A stretch of DNA of 64,000 nt from Pseudomonas sp. QS1027 (GTDB lineage Bacteria > Pseudomonadota > Gammaproteobacteria > Pseudomonadales > Pseudomonadaceae): positions 186,001 through 250,000 of the forward strand of contig NZ_PHSU01000003.1 in NCBI RefSeq assembly GCF_002814235.1, written 5' to 3'. Each line of letters begins with the position of its first letter. Within the stretch, counting starts at the first letter, position 1. Below are positions 1 to 8,223 of the stretch, in pieces. Both the position numbers and the translations under genes were made by a program. Under the pieces are notes generated by a model, which was not told the DNA's origin, made no database searches, and saw only the letters and a list, made by a program, of their open reading frames with translations.

Positions 1-762
1 GCTGCCATCGTGGGGCTTGGGCAGCTTGGCCTGCAGGTTCTTCATGCTCGCCAGGTCGTTCAGCGACTGCCCGGCCCGGGCGCCTTCGGGGCCGCCGTCG
101 GCGCCGGTCAGTACCAGGCGGCCGAAGGTGTCGACGAAGTACACGCTGCGCTGGTAGCGCTGCTGGTACTTGTCCATCAGCTTGACCACCGCGTCCACGG
201 TCAGGCCGACACCAGCGGCGCCGATGAAGTGCTCGTCGTAGTCGAAGACCTTGTAGTTGATGAAGAAGGTCAGGCGGTTATTGTTGGCGGTGTCCGGGTC
301 GACGTTGATCTCGTAGGGTGCCTGCATGTCCCGTACACGGAAATACCAGAGGTCGTTGGGTTCGTCGATGCGGATTTTCTTCAGCACGCCCTTGGCCTGG
401 TAGTAGGTCAGGTTGCTGTTGGAAACGAAGAAGGCGGTATAGGCGCCGTAGTGGGTCATGACCTCGTTGAGGTAGCGGGTCATCTGCTGCGAGTCGCGTT
501 CGCCGGCCACTACCCAGTCACGCATGAAAGTGTCGCGGGCCATCATCGAGGAAATCAGCACCGGGCGGACCAGGTCCTTCTGGATTTCCGAGTAGACCGT
601 GTCGGAGGTCAGGGGCAGTTCGGTGTTGACGATGCCGTCGCGGATCGAGGCGCGCGAGGCGTAGTAGCTGAGCAGGGAGGTCGCGAGGAAACCGCTGGCC
701 AGCAGGGCGATCAGCGTCAGAATCAGCGAGCGTTGTGAGTAGAGCGCTGAGCGAAGCGGCAT
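1..762 (-). CDS. dCache sensor protein, probable membrane diguanylate cyclase (3' part outside window)
   Basis: This is the N-terminal part (254 codons) of a membrane sensor read leftwards; the frame is open to base 1, so the output domain is not visible. The start is the ATG at 762-760. The product opens with a basic stretch and one hydrophobic segment (about residues 13-33). A long extracytoplasmic region follows, with the dCache pattern of ligand-binding modules: a motif around 'DEPNDLWYFRVR', then 'INVDPD' and a 'VDAVVKLMDKYQQRYQRSVYFVD' type helix-strand junction. Proteins with this exact architecture in Pseudomonas usually end in GGDEF, so a diguanylate cyclase is my best guess. A chemoreceptor or histidine kinase cannot be excluded. 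It is divergent in orientation from nothing nearby and lies about 100 bp from the end of the drug exporter gene. Confidence 0.75.
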   Translation of the reverse strand, partial: MPLRSALYSQRSLILTLIALLASGFLATSLLSYYASRASIRDGIVNTELPLTSDTVYSEIQKDLVRPVLISSMMARDTFMRDWVVAGERDSQQMTRYLNEVMTHYGAYTAFFVSNSNLTYYQAKGVLKKIRIDEPNDLWYFRVRDMQAPYEINVDPDTANNNRLTFFINYKVFDYDEHFIGAAGVGLTVDAVVKLMDKYQQRYQRSVYFVDTFGRLVLTGADGGPEGARAGQSLNDLASMKNLQAKLPKPHDGS

Positions 763-864
763 GACGATTCCGTAGGTGGGTTTCCCGATGGACGCATTCT
801 AGTGGCGCGGATAAAAAATGCCTGCACATTTTGCAGTGACGACCCCACCAGGGAATCCCTTCGA

Positions 865-2382
865 CTAGTGGGCCTTGTCTTCCCGCCCACGGAGCACCTG
901 GTTCGGCATCGCAATTGCCGCCGCCAGGCCCAGCAGGGCGACGGCGGCGCTGATCATCAGCAAGTGCCGGAAAGTCAGCAACAGTTCGGCGCGCAGGGCG
1001 TCGCGCGCCGGACCTTCGGCGCTGTTCAGGCCTTCGAGCAGGGCATTGCCTGAACTGCCTTCGGCGACCACCGAAGTACCGGCCAGGTGGGTCAGGCTGG
1101 AGTCCTGCAACAGTGCCAGCAGCAACGCCGACATCAGTGCCACGCCCATCGCGCCACCGAGGGAGCGGAACAGGTTGGTGGTGCTGGTGGCGACGCCGAT
1201 ATCGCGCTGTTCCACGGAATTCTGCGTGCCCACCAGCGAGGTCGGGAACTGCAGGCCGCCGGCGATCCCGCTGAGCAACATGAACAGGCTGCTGAGCAGC
1301 ACCGCCTGGGGTGGGGTCAGTGCCATGCCGAGAATGGTCAGAGGCATCAGCAGCGCACCGGTCAGGATCAGCGGTTTGTAGTAGCCGGTCACCGAGGTCA
1401 TCCGTCCGGCAAAGTAGGCGCCCATGGGCAGCCCCATCGCCAGCGGCAGCAAGTGCAGGGCCGCGCTGTCGGCGCCGGCGCCGGTCACGCTCTGGAAGCG
1501 CAGGGGCATCAGTACCGTGAGCGAGATCGCCTGGAAACTGGTGAAGAATATCGTGCACCAGCACAGCAGGGCGTTGCGGTTGAGGAACAGGTGCATCGGC
1601 AGCAAAGGCTCCACCGTGCGCCGTTCATGCAGGACAAACAGCAGCAGGGCGATCAGCGCCGTGGCCAGCAGGCCCAGCACCTGTCCGTCATTCCAGTGGT
1701 GGCCCTGGCCGATGAAGGTGATGCCCAGCAGCAGGGCGGTCAGGCCGATGATCATCAGCATGGTGCCGAGATAATCGATGATCGGCTTGCGCTGCGGTAT
1801 CGGCAGGCCGACCAGCGTGCGGTGGGCCACCAGCCAGGCGCCGAGGCCCAGCGGCAGGTTGATCAGGAACACCCAGCGCCACGACAGGTACTCGGTCATA
1901 TAGCCGCCGAGCACCGGCCCGGCCACGCTGGCCACCGCGTACATGCTGCTGAAGTAACCCTGGTAACGACCGCGTTCGCGGGGCGGGATGATGTCGCCGA
2001 TGATCGCCTGGCTGACCGAAATCATGCCGCCGGCGCCAATGCCCTGGATGATCCGCGCCAGCACCAGTTGCTCCATGCTCTGGGCCATGCCGCAGAACAG
2101 CGAGGCGAGGGTGAACAGGCCCATGCCGAACAGCATCAAGCGGCGTCGGCCGTAGAGGTCGCCGAGCTTGCCGTAGATCGGTACCGCCACGGTCATGGCC
2201 ACCATGTAGCCGGAAATCACCCAGGCGAGCAGGCCGACGTCCTTGAACTGGGCGGAGATGGCGGGCATCGAGACGGCGACAATCGTCTGGTCCAGCGCAC
2301 CGAGGAAAATCGCCAGCATCAAGGCGATCAGGATGCTGCGAATCGCCGGCTTCGTTTGGCCGGGCTGATTGAGATTGGTCAC
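865..2382 (-). CDS. MFS drug exporter, DHA2 (EmrB/QacA-type, 14 TM)
   Basis: A 505-residue inner-membrane proton/drug antiporter of the DHA2 subfamily. The first helix carries 'LGALDQTIVAVSMPAI' (DHA2 motif D1). Motif A follows at about residues 71-82 ('GKLGDLYGRRRL'), and motif C-like 'GPVLGGYMTEYLSWRWVF' lies near residues 157-174. Length and hydrophobicity fit 14 helices. The start is a GTG at 2382 with a weak AGG about 9 bases upstream; no better ATG lies nearby. It probably exports toxic or amphipathic compounds; the substrate is unknown. A small membrane-peptide gene lies upstream on the same strand and could be co-transcribed. No dedicated TetR/MarR regulator is adjacent; the nearest regulator is the LysR gene at 2805-3710, which is on the same strand. 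Confidence 0.9.
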   Translation of the reverse strand: MTNLNQPGQTKPAIRSILIALMLAIFLGALDQTIVAVSMPAISAQFKDVGLLAWVISGYMVAMTVAVPIYGKLGDLYGRRRLMLFGMGLFTLASLFCGMAQSMEQLVLARIIQGIGAGGMISVSQAIIGDIIPPRERGRYQGYFSSMYAVASVAGPVLGGYMTEYLSWRWVFLINLPLGLGAWLVAHRTLVGLPIPQRKPIIDYLGTMLMIIGLTALLLGITFIGQGHHWNDGQVLGLLATALIALLLFVLHERRTVEPLLPMHLFLNRNALLCWCTIFFTSFQAISLTVLMPLRFQSVTGAGADSAALHLLPLAMGLPMGAYFAGRMTSVTGYYKPLILTGALLMPLTILGMALTPPQAVLLSSLFMLLSGIAGGLQFPTSLVGTQNSVEQRDIGVATSTTNLFRSLGGAMGVALMSALLLALLQDSSLTHLAGTSVVAEGSSGNALLEGLNSAEGPARDALRAELLLTFRHLLMISAAVALLGLAAAIAMPNQVLRGREDKAH

Positions 2383-2494
2383 GGTAGAACCTGCAAGCAG
2401 TGGTTGACCCGCTCACCAGGCAAGTGCGCGGGGATGCTTGCCAGTGTACTAGATAGCCTGCTATTCGATAGCCTCGTAAGTACAACCGACGAGA

Positions 2495-2671
2495 TTATCT
2501 CAGCGCACTCAGGCTGGCCGTATGGGGGACGCAGTAATCCAGGTGGCAGGTGGATAATTCCCGTGGCGCCTGTCGTATCTGCTCCACCCGCCAGGCCGCG
2601 GTGGCGTAGAGCGCTACAACAGCGGTGATGGCTAACACGGCGGCACACTTTCTTGTTTTTAGAATATTCAT
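2495..2671 (-). CDS. small single-pass membrane or exported protein, unknown function
   Basis: A 58-residue frame with an ATG at 2671-2669, AGAGG about 10 bases upstream, and a TAA at 2495-2497. The product starts 'MNILKTRKCAAVLAITAVVALYAT', a basic N-terminus followed by one hydrophobic helix (about residues 9-27). A short soluble tail with two cysteines follows ('STCHLDYCVP'). It looks like a membrane-anchored or secreted micropeptide. It is 112 bp upstream of the drug exporter on the same strand, so it may be the first gene of that transcript. I do not recognise the family. Support is the clean RBS, the TM-like composition and a stop well inside the gap; no homologue could be checked. Confidence 0.5.
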   Translation of the reverse strand: MNILKTRKCAAVLAITAVVALYATAAWRVEQIRQAPRELSTCHLDYCVPHTASLSALR

Positions 2672-2804
2672 GCTCTTGACCTCTGACTCTGCCGAACTCA
2701 GTTCGCTAGAAGGTACTGATTCAAGCCTAGGTCAGTTGTCGGGAGTTGCCAGTCACACTCACGGTATCGTTGGCGCGCTATTCAGCCGGTGGATCGGCCA
2801 GCCT

Positions 2805-3710
2805 TCATAATCCTTCATCCCAGAGCGGTGCTTCGGGAAAGCGCTGCACCAGGAAGTCGAGCATGCTGCGTAGCGTCGTCGGCATGTGTTTGCGTGAGGC
2901 GTACACGGCATAGATGTTCATCAATATCGGTTCCGCCCGGGGCAGCAGGCGCACCAGTTCGCCCCGTTTGATATAGGCCCCGGCCTGGTAGGTCGGCAGC
3001 ATCGAAATACCGGCTCCGGCGATCACCGCTTGCATCAGGGTACCGGCCTCGTTGGCGCTGATATTGCCCTGCACCGGCACTGAAACCTGTTCGCCATCCT
3101 GCTCGAAATGCCAGAGGCTCTTGCCGAAGTAGGAGTGGGTGAGGCAGTTGTGCCGGCTCAGGTCTTCCACCCGTTGCGGCGCCGGATGTTCGCGCAGGTA
3201 GGCCGGGGAGGCGCAGACCACCGAGCGACAGACGGTCAGGCGGCGGGCGATGAGGTTCGGGTCCAGTTCGGTGCTGGTACGGATCGCCAGGTCGATGCGC
3301 TCATCCACCAGGTTCACCGTGCGGTCGAGCATCTGCAGGTCGACGCTGACGCCCGGGTGGCGCTTGACGTACTCGGCCATGGCATCGGCCAGTTGCGACA
3401 GGCCGAAGGAGGTGCTTACGCTGATCCGCAACAATCCGCGCGGCGCCTCGTCCGGCACGCTGACGGCGGCCTGCAGGTCCGCCGACAATTCCAGCAACTG
3501 GCGGCAGCGCGGCAGGGTTTCGTTGCCGGCGGCGGTCAGGCTCAGCTTGCGGGTGGTGCGGTGCATCAGTCGGGCACCGACCCAGTCCTCCAGCTCCGCG
3601 AGGTAGCGCGACACCACCGGGCGCGACAGGTCCAGATGGTCGGCCGCCGCTGACTGGCTGCCCAGGTCGACCACCGTGACGAAGACCCGCATTGCCGTAA
3701 GACGATCCAT
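2805..3710 (-). CDS. LysR-family transcriptional regulator
   Basis: A 301-residue LysR regulator. The N-terminal winged helix-turn-helix (residues 1-60) reads 'MDRLTAMRVFVTVVDLGSQS', then 'RPVVSRYLAELEDWVGARLMHRTTRKLSLTAAG', as in the CrgA/DsdC-like LysR subgroup. The C-terminal part is the periplasmic-binding-protein-like effector domain. It is divergent from the MBL-fold protein gene at 3823, with 112 bp between starts. That arrangement suggests it controls that gene and possibly the NAD(P)-binding protein after it. The effector is unknown. Confidence 0.9.
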   Translation of the reverse strand: MDRLTAMRVFVTVVDLGSQSAAADHLDLSRPVVSRYLAELEDWVGARLMHRTTRKLSLTAAGNETLPRCRQLLELSADLQAAVSVPDEAPRGLLRISVSTSFGLSQLADAMAEYVKRHPGVSVDLQMLDRTVNLVDERIDLAIRTSTELDPNLIARRLTVCRSVVCASPAYLREHPAPQRVEDLSRHNCLTHSYFGKSLWHFEQDGEQVSVPVQGNISANEAGTLMQAVIAGAGISMLPTYQAGAYIKRGELVRLLPRAEPILMNIYAVYASRKHMPTTLRSMLDFLVQRFPEAPLWDEGL

Positions 3711-3822
3711 GATTTGCCCACTTTCAGAAACAAACTATGTTCCAGCATCGCATTTTTTGTATCGGTTCGGGCAACTAAGCTCTGTTCATCGCCATCACGG
3801 CCAACAGATCTCGGAGTTGCAC

Positions 3823-4707
3823 ATGATCGGATTGTCTTTGTTTCGTCGCCTCTTGCTCGCCACCGCCACCCTGGGTTTTGTCGCCCACGCGGCGGCGGCC
3901 CAGCCGGCCTTGACCCTGGATGTCTACAATCCTGGGACCTCGGCGATTTTCCCGGTGAGTTCGGTGCTGGTCAGTGGTGAGAAGGAGGCGATCCTGGTGG
4001 ATGCCCAGTTCGGCAAATCCCAGGCCGAACAACTGGTGGAAAAAATCCGTGCCAGCGGCAAGCAACTGACCACCATCTACATCAGCCATGGCGACCCGGA
4101 CTACTACTTCGGCCTGGACACCCTTACCCAGGCGTTCCCCAAGGCCAAGGTGCTGGCGTCGGCGCCGACCGTGGCGCACATCAAGGCCACTGTCGACGGC
4201 AAGCTGGCTTTCTGGGGACCGAAAATGGGCGCCGATGTGCCGGCGCACACCGTGGTGCCGCAGGTGCTCAAGGGCGATCATCTGACGCTGGAAGGGCGTG
4301 AGTTGAAAGTTATCGGTTTGAACGGCGAGCAACCGGATCGCACCTTTGTCTGGATTCCGTCGATCAAGGCGGTCGTGGGTGGCGTGGTGGTGGCGGACAA
4401 CATCCATGTGTGGATGGCCGATACCCAGACCGCGCAGTCCCATCAGGCCTGGCTGGCAACGCTGCAACATATCCAGGCGCTGATACCCAAGACCCTGGTG
4501 CCCGGTCACTTCCTCGGCGACAGCTCGCGTTCTCTCGCGGCGGTGCAATTTACCGCTGACTACATCAAGGCGTTCGACGAAGAGACCGCCAAGGCCAAGG
4601 ATTCCGCCGAACTGATTGCAGCGATGAAAAAACGTTATCCGGGCCTCGGCGAAGAGTCCTCCCTGGAGCTCAGCGCCAAGGTCGCCAAGGGCGAGATGAA
4701 GTGGTGA
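3823..4707 (+). CDS. exported MBL-fold metallohydrolase with atypical metal motif
   Basis: A 294-residue metallo-beta-lactamase-fold protein. I chose the ATG at 3823 because it is followed at once by a Sec signal peptide (residues 1-26, 'LLLATATLGFVAHAAAAQP'). Upstream in-frame codons only extend into the LysR promoter. The first metal motif reads S-H89-G-D91-P-D93-Y-Y rather than the usual HxHxDH, so the second His is replaced by Asp and the terminal His by Tyr. This is closer to the H-x-E/D-x-D of flavodiiron proteins. The second motif 'VPGHFLGD' is near residue 226. The substrate is unknown. It is divergent from a LysR gene and followed by an NAD(P)-binding protein in the same direction. 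Confidence 0.82.
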   Translation: MIGLSLFRRLLLATATLGFVAHAAAAQPALTLDVYNPGTSAIFPVSSVLVSGEKEAILVDAQFGKSQAEQLVEKIRASGKQLTTIYISHGDPDYYFGLDTLTQAFPKAKVLASAPTVAHIKATVDGKLAFWGPKMGADVPAHTVVPQVLKGDHLTLEGRELKVIGLNGEQPDRTFVWIPSIKAVVGGVVVADNIHVWMADTQTAQSHQAWLATLQHIQALIPKTLVPGHFLGDSSRSLAAVQFTADYIKAFDEETAKAKDSAELIAAMKKRYPGLGEESSLELSAKVAKGEMKW

Positions 4708-4814
4708 GTTCGCTCACCTGCTGATTGGAAGTTTGTGTAGATCGCCTTCCTGCTCCCTGGGTAGGAAGGGCCCCCTCGACGCCTAGCGTCATTCGATTGG
4801 AACTGGAGAGTGTC

Positions 4815-5429
4815 ATGAGCAAGATTGCAATCATTGGTGCCACCGGTCGTGCCGGTAGCCAGTTGCTGGAAGAAGCCCTGCGTCGCGGCCACAGCGTGAC
4901 CGCCATCGCCCGTAACCCGGCGAAGATCGCCGAGCGTGCCGGTGTTGTGAAAAAGGCGGTCGATGCGTTGGATGCCGCTGCGCTGGAAGCGGCGGTTGCC
5001 GGTCACGATGTGGTGATCAGCGCCGCGCATTTCGCCACCCTGCCGGCCGCAGCGGTGATCGGCCCGGTGAAGAAGGCCGGGGTCAAGCGCCTGCTGGTGG
5101 TCGGAGGTGCCGGTTCGCTGTTGTTGCCGGGTGGCGCTCGGGTGATCGACAGCCCGGGCTTTCCAGCGGAGTACAAGGCGGAGGCCAGCGCGGGTGCGGA
5201 ATTCCTTGAGACCTTGCGTCAGGAAAAGGACCTCGACTGGAGCTTCCTGTCACCGTCGGCGGAGTTTGTCGAAGGCGAGCGTACCGGGCACTTCCGCCTG
5301 GGCAAGGATGATCTGCTGGTGAGCGCCGAAGGTCGCAGCTGGATCACCTTCGCCGACTACGCCATTGCCCTGCTGGATGAAGTCGAGAAGCCGGCGCACT
5401 CGCGTCAACGCTTCGCCGTCGGTTACTGA
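4815..5429 (+). CDS. NAD(P)-dependent oxidoreductase, atypical SDR (NmrA/YwnB-like)
   Basis: A 204-residue single-domain Rossmann protein. The N-terminal 'IAIIGATGRAGSQLLEEAL' is a GxxGxxG nucleotide-binding motif. 'LLVVGGAGSLLLPGG' and 'DLDWSFLSPSAEF' follow, typical of the atypical SDRs annotated as YwnB-like or NAD(P)H-binding proteins. No Tyr-x-x-x-Lys catalytic pair of classical SDRs is obvious, so it may be an NADPH sensor or an oxidoreductase of unknown substrate. ATG at 4815, with GGAG about 8 bases upstream. It lies about 107 bp after the MBL-fold gene and may share its promoter and the LysR regulator. Confidence 0.85.
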   Translation: MSKIAIIGATGRAGSQLLEEALRRGHSVTAIARNPAKIAERAGVVKKAVDALDAAALEAAVAGHDVVISAAHFATLPAAAVIGPVKKAGVKRLLVVGGAGSLLLPGGARVIDSPGFPAEYKAEASAGAEFLETLRQEKDLDWSFLSPSAEFVEGERTGHFRLGKDDLLVSAEGRSWITFADYAIALLDEVEKPAHSRQRFAVGY

Positions 5430-5455
5430 GTTTTAGCGACACCTTTTGCTGTCTG

Positions 5456-5539
5456 CAGGAGCCGGCTTGCCGGCGATGAACGATAACGCGGTCTGTCTGA
5501 GGCACCGCAGCGTCTGCATCGCCAGCAAGCCGGCTCCTG
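5456..5539. repeat. REP/REPIN inverted repeat
   Basis: Two inverted copies of a CAGGAGCCGGCTTGCYGGCGATG-type end (5456-5478 and 5516-5539) flank a short spacer. This is the layout of Pseudomonas REPINs, non-autonomous elements mobilised by RAYT transposases. It lies between two convergent genes, a usual site. Related copies occur at 13014, 17956 and 43612. Confidence 0.8.
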
Positions 5540-5562
5540 GAGGTTTTGCTGTGTGCTGACGA

Positions 5563-6447
5563 TCAAACCCGCTCCGCCGCCTGTGCCACCAACCACTCCC
5601 TCAACTCATGCAGCGGTGCTGAAGCTTCGGACCGTGGCGGATAGGTCAGGAAGTAGGCCTGCCCGGTGCGCACCCGCAGATCGAACGGCATGACCAGCCG
5701 CCCGGCACTGAGGTCCTCGCCGATCAGTGCCCAATCGCCTATCGCCACACCAGTGCCCTGGGACGCCAGGGACATCGCCACGTCCATGGTCTCGAGGTGT
5801 TGGCCCTGGCCGATATTGCCGAGCCGGACCCCGGCCGCGTCCAGCCAGGTTTGCCAGTCCTGCTGGTCGAGGGTGGGGTGCAGCAGGGTGTGCTGTTCAA
5901 GGTCGGCCACGTGCTCCAGAGCGATCGCCCCCTTCTGCAACTGCGGCGAGCAGACCGGTGTCAGTTGTTCGTCGAACAGGTGATGAGCGGTCACAGATGG
6001 TCCCGGCGGCGCGCCATAAATCACCGCCACATCGAAATCCTCCCGGCGAAAGTCGACCCCGTGCTGCAGGCTGGTGGTCAGTTCCACCGGTACATCCGGG
6101 CGCTCCTTGCGCCATTGCAACAGGCGCGGCAAGAGCCAGCGGATCATGCAGATGGGCGCCTTGAGCTTCAGCGCCGGATGTTGCGCACCCACCTGTTCCA
6201 CCGCTTCTTCGATCTGCCTGAACACCTGCTGGATTCGCGGGAACAGCTCACGCCCCTGGGCCGTCAGGCTCAGGCCCCGCGCCTGGCGCTGGAACAACGC
6301 ATAACCCAGATGCTGTTCCAGACCGGCGATCTGCCGACTCACCGCACCCTGGGTGATATGCAACTGCTCGGCCGCCCGGGTGAAGTTGCAGCACTGGGCG
6401 GTGATCAGAAAAGTATGCAGGGCGGGCAGCGGTGGAAGACGTTTCAT
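5563..6447 (-). CDS. LysR-family (GcvA-like) transcriptional regulator
   Basis: A regulator of about 294 residues (301 if the upstream ATG at 6468 is used). 'MKRLPPLPALHTFLITAQCC' followed by 'NFTRAAEQLHITQGAVSRQI' is the classic GcvA-type winged HTH with Q-G-A-V-S-R in the recognition helix. A type-2 periplasmic binding domain follows. It is transcribed away from the aruI-like decarboxylase at 6586, with a shared 138 bp intergenic region. It is the obvious candidate regulator of the decarboxylase-dehydrogenase pair. The inducer, perhaps an arginine-derived 2-oxo acid, is inferred from context only. Confidence 0.88.
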   Translation of the reverse strand: MKRLPPLPALHTFLITAQCCNFTRAAEQLHITQGAVSRQIAGLEQHLGYALFQRQARGLSLTAQGRELFPRIQQVFRQIEEAVEQVGAQHPALKLKAPICMIRWLLPRLLQWRKERPDVPVELTTSLQHGVDFRREDFDVAVIYGAPPGPSVTAHHLFDEQLTPVCSPQLQKGAIALEHVADLEQHTLLHPTLDQQDWQTWLDAAGVRLGNIGQGQHLETMDVAMSLASQGTGVAIGDWALIGEDLSAGRLVMPFDLRVRTGQAYFLTYPPRSEASAPLHELREWLVAQAAERV

Positions 6448-6585
6448 GGCGAACTCAGGCATGACCACAGGACATGGCTAGTATGACTATTTTTGCGTTG
6501 TGCCCGCCATGGGCCAAACGCTCCAATAGCGTGATCGCCGTGGGGCTGCGTCCCACGGTCAAGGCGAACAGGAAGGGCGGAACTG

Positions 6586-8223
6586 ATGGCGACGTGCGGC
6601 GAAGTATTGGTCAAGTTACTGGAAGGCTACGGGGTCGAGCAGGTGTTCGGCATTCCCGGCGTGCACACCGTGGAACTCTATCGCGGGCTGGCCTCGTCGA
6701 GCATCGAGCACATCACGCCGCGTCACGAGCAGGGTGCCGGTTTTATGGCCGACGGCTATGCCCGGACCAGCGGCAAGCCCGGCGTGTGCTTTATCATCAC
6801 CGGCCCCGGCATGACCAATATCATCACGGCGATGGGCCAGGCCTATGCCGACTCGATCCCGATGCTGGTGATTTCCAGTGTGCAATCGCGTAGTCAGTTG
6901 GGCGGCGGGCGAGGCAAGCTCCATGAGCTGCCGAACCAGGGCGCCTTGGTGGCCGGCGTGGCGGCGTTCTCCCACACGCTGATGTCGGCGGCCGAACTGC
7001 CGGCGGTGCTGGCCCGGGCTTTCGCATTGTTCCAGGCCGGGCGGCCGCGTCCGGTGCACATCGAGATTCCCCTCGATGTGCTGGTGGAAAACGCCGATGC
7101 CTTGCTCGACAGCCAGCCGGTGAGCATTGCCCGTGCCGGTGCCGCACCGGCTGCCGTGGCGCAGATGGTCGAGCTGCTCGCTGGCGCCAGGCATCCGTTG
7201 ATCCTCGCCGGTGGCGGTGCCATCGATGCGGCCGCGCCGCTGGCGAAACTCGCCGAATTGCTGGACGCACCGGTTGCCCTGACCATCAATGCCAAGGGCA
7301 TGTTGCCGTCCGAGCACCCCCTGCTGATCGGTTCGACCCAATCCCTGGTCGCCACCCGGGCCCTGGTCGCCGATGCCGACGTGGTCCTGGCGATTGGCAC
7401 TGAGCTGGCGGAAACCGATTACGACATTACCTTCGCCGGCGGTTTCGAGATCCCCGGTACCTTGCTGCGTATCGATATCGACCCTGACCAGACGGTGCGC
7501 AATTACCCGCCCAAGGTTGCGTTGGTGTCCGACTCGCAGGTGGCCGCCGAAGCACTGCTCGCGGCGTTGCAAGGTACTTCGCTGGCCGCCCGCCGCGAGG
7601 ACTGGGGCCATCGGCGCGCGGCCGCATTGCGCGCCGTACTCGACGGCCTGTGGGATGCGCCAACTCGCGCCCAGACGCTGTTCCTCGAGACCATTCTCGA
7701 GGTGCTCCCGGACGCAGTGCTGGTGGGTGACTCGACCCAGCCGGTGTATACCGGCAACCTGACCCTGAACCCGGAGCACCCACGTCGCTGGTTCAACTCG
7801 TCCACCGGCTACGGCACCCTCGGCTATGCCTTGCCCGCTGCCATCGGCGCCTGGCTGGGGCGTGCCTCCGAGCGCGACGAGCGAGGGGCGGTGGTGTGCC
7901 TGATCGGTGACGGCGGCCTGCAATTCACCCTGTCGGAACTGGCGAGTGCCGTCGAGGCGCGCACGCCGGTCATCGTCCTGCTGTGGAATAACCAGGGCTA
8001 CGAAGAGATCAAGAAATACATGGTCAACCGCGCCATCACCCCGGTGGGCGTGGATATCTATACCCCGGACTTTATCGCTGTCGCCAAGGCGCTGGGCTGT
8101 GCCGCCGAAGCGGTCAGTGGCGTCGAGACGCTGCGCAGCGCGTTATACGCCGCCGCGGCGCGTCCGGGGCCGACGCTGATTGAAGTCGACCAGGGTCTCT
8201 GGATGAAAGGAATGGTGTCGTGA
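6586..8223 (+). CDS. aruI: ThDP-dependent 2-oxo acid decarboxylase, 5-guanidino-2-oxopentanoate decarboxylase type
   Basis: A 545-residue acetolactate-synthase-like enzyme. The N-terminal Pyr domain has 'VEQVFGIPGVHTVELYRGL', and the catalytic Glu lies in 'PRHEQGAGFMADGYAR' (E48). The central transhydrogenase-like domain is intact. The C-terminal PP domain has the ThDP motif 'GDGGLQFTLSELASAV', ending near 'LLWNNQGYEEIKKYM' (about residues 441-475). The sequence closely resembles my recollection of P. aeruginosa AruI, which decarboxylates 2-ketoarginine to 4-guanidinobutyraldehyde in the arginine transaminase pathway. The next gene is an aldehyde dehydrogenase whose start overlaps this stop by one base, as that pathway would need. 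The aminotransferase partner (aruH) is not present here. A different branched 2-oxo acid substrate remains possible. Confidence 0.8.
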   Translation: MATCGEVLVKLLEGYGVEQVFGIPGVHTVELYRGLASSSIEHITPRHEQGAGFMADGYARTSGKPGVCFIITGPGMTNIITAMGQAYADSIPMLVISSVQSRSQLGGGRGKLHELPNQGALVAGVAAFSHTLMSAAELPAVLARAFALFQAGRPRPVHIEIPLDVLVENADALLDSQPVSIARAGAAPAAVAQMVELLAGARHPLILAGGGAIDAAAPLAKLAELLDAPVALTINAKGMLPSEHPLLIGSTQSLVATRALVADADVVLAIGTELAETDYDITFAGGFEIPGTLLRIDIDPDQTVRNYPPKVALVSDSQVAAEALLAALQGTSLAARREDWGHRRAAALRAVLDGLWDAPTRAQTLFLETILEVLPDAVLVGDSTQPVYTGNLTLNPEHPRRWFNSSTGYGTLGYALPAAIGAWLGRASERDERGAVVCLIGDGGLQFTLSELASAVEARTPVIVLLWNNQGYEEIKKYMVNRAITPVGVDIYTPDFIAVAKALGCAAEAVSGVETLRSALYAAAARPGPTLIEVDQGLWMKGMVS

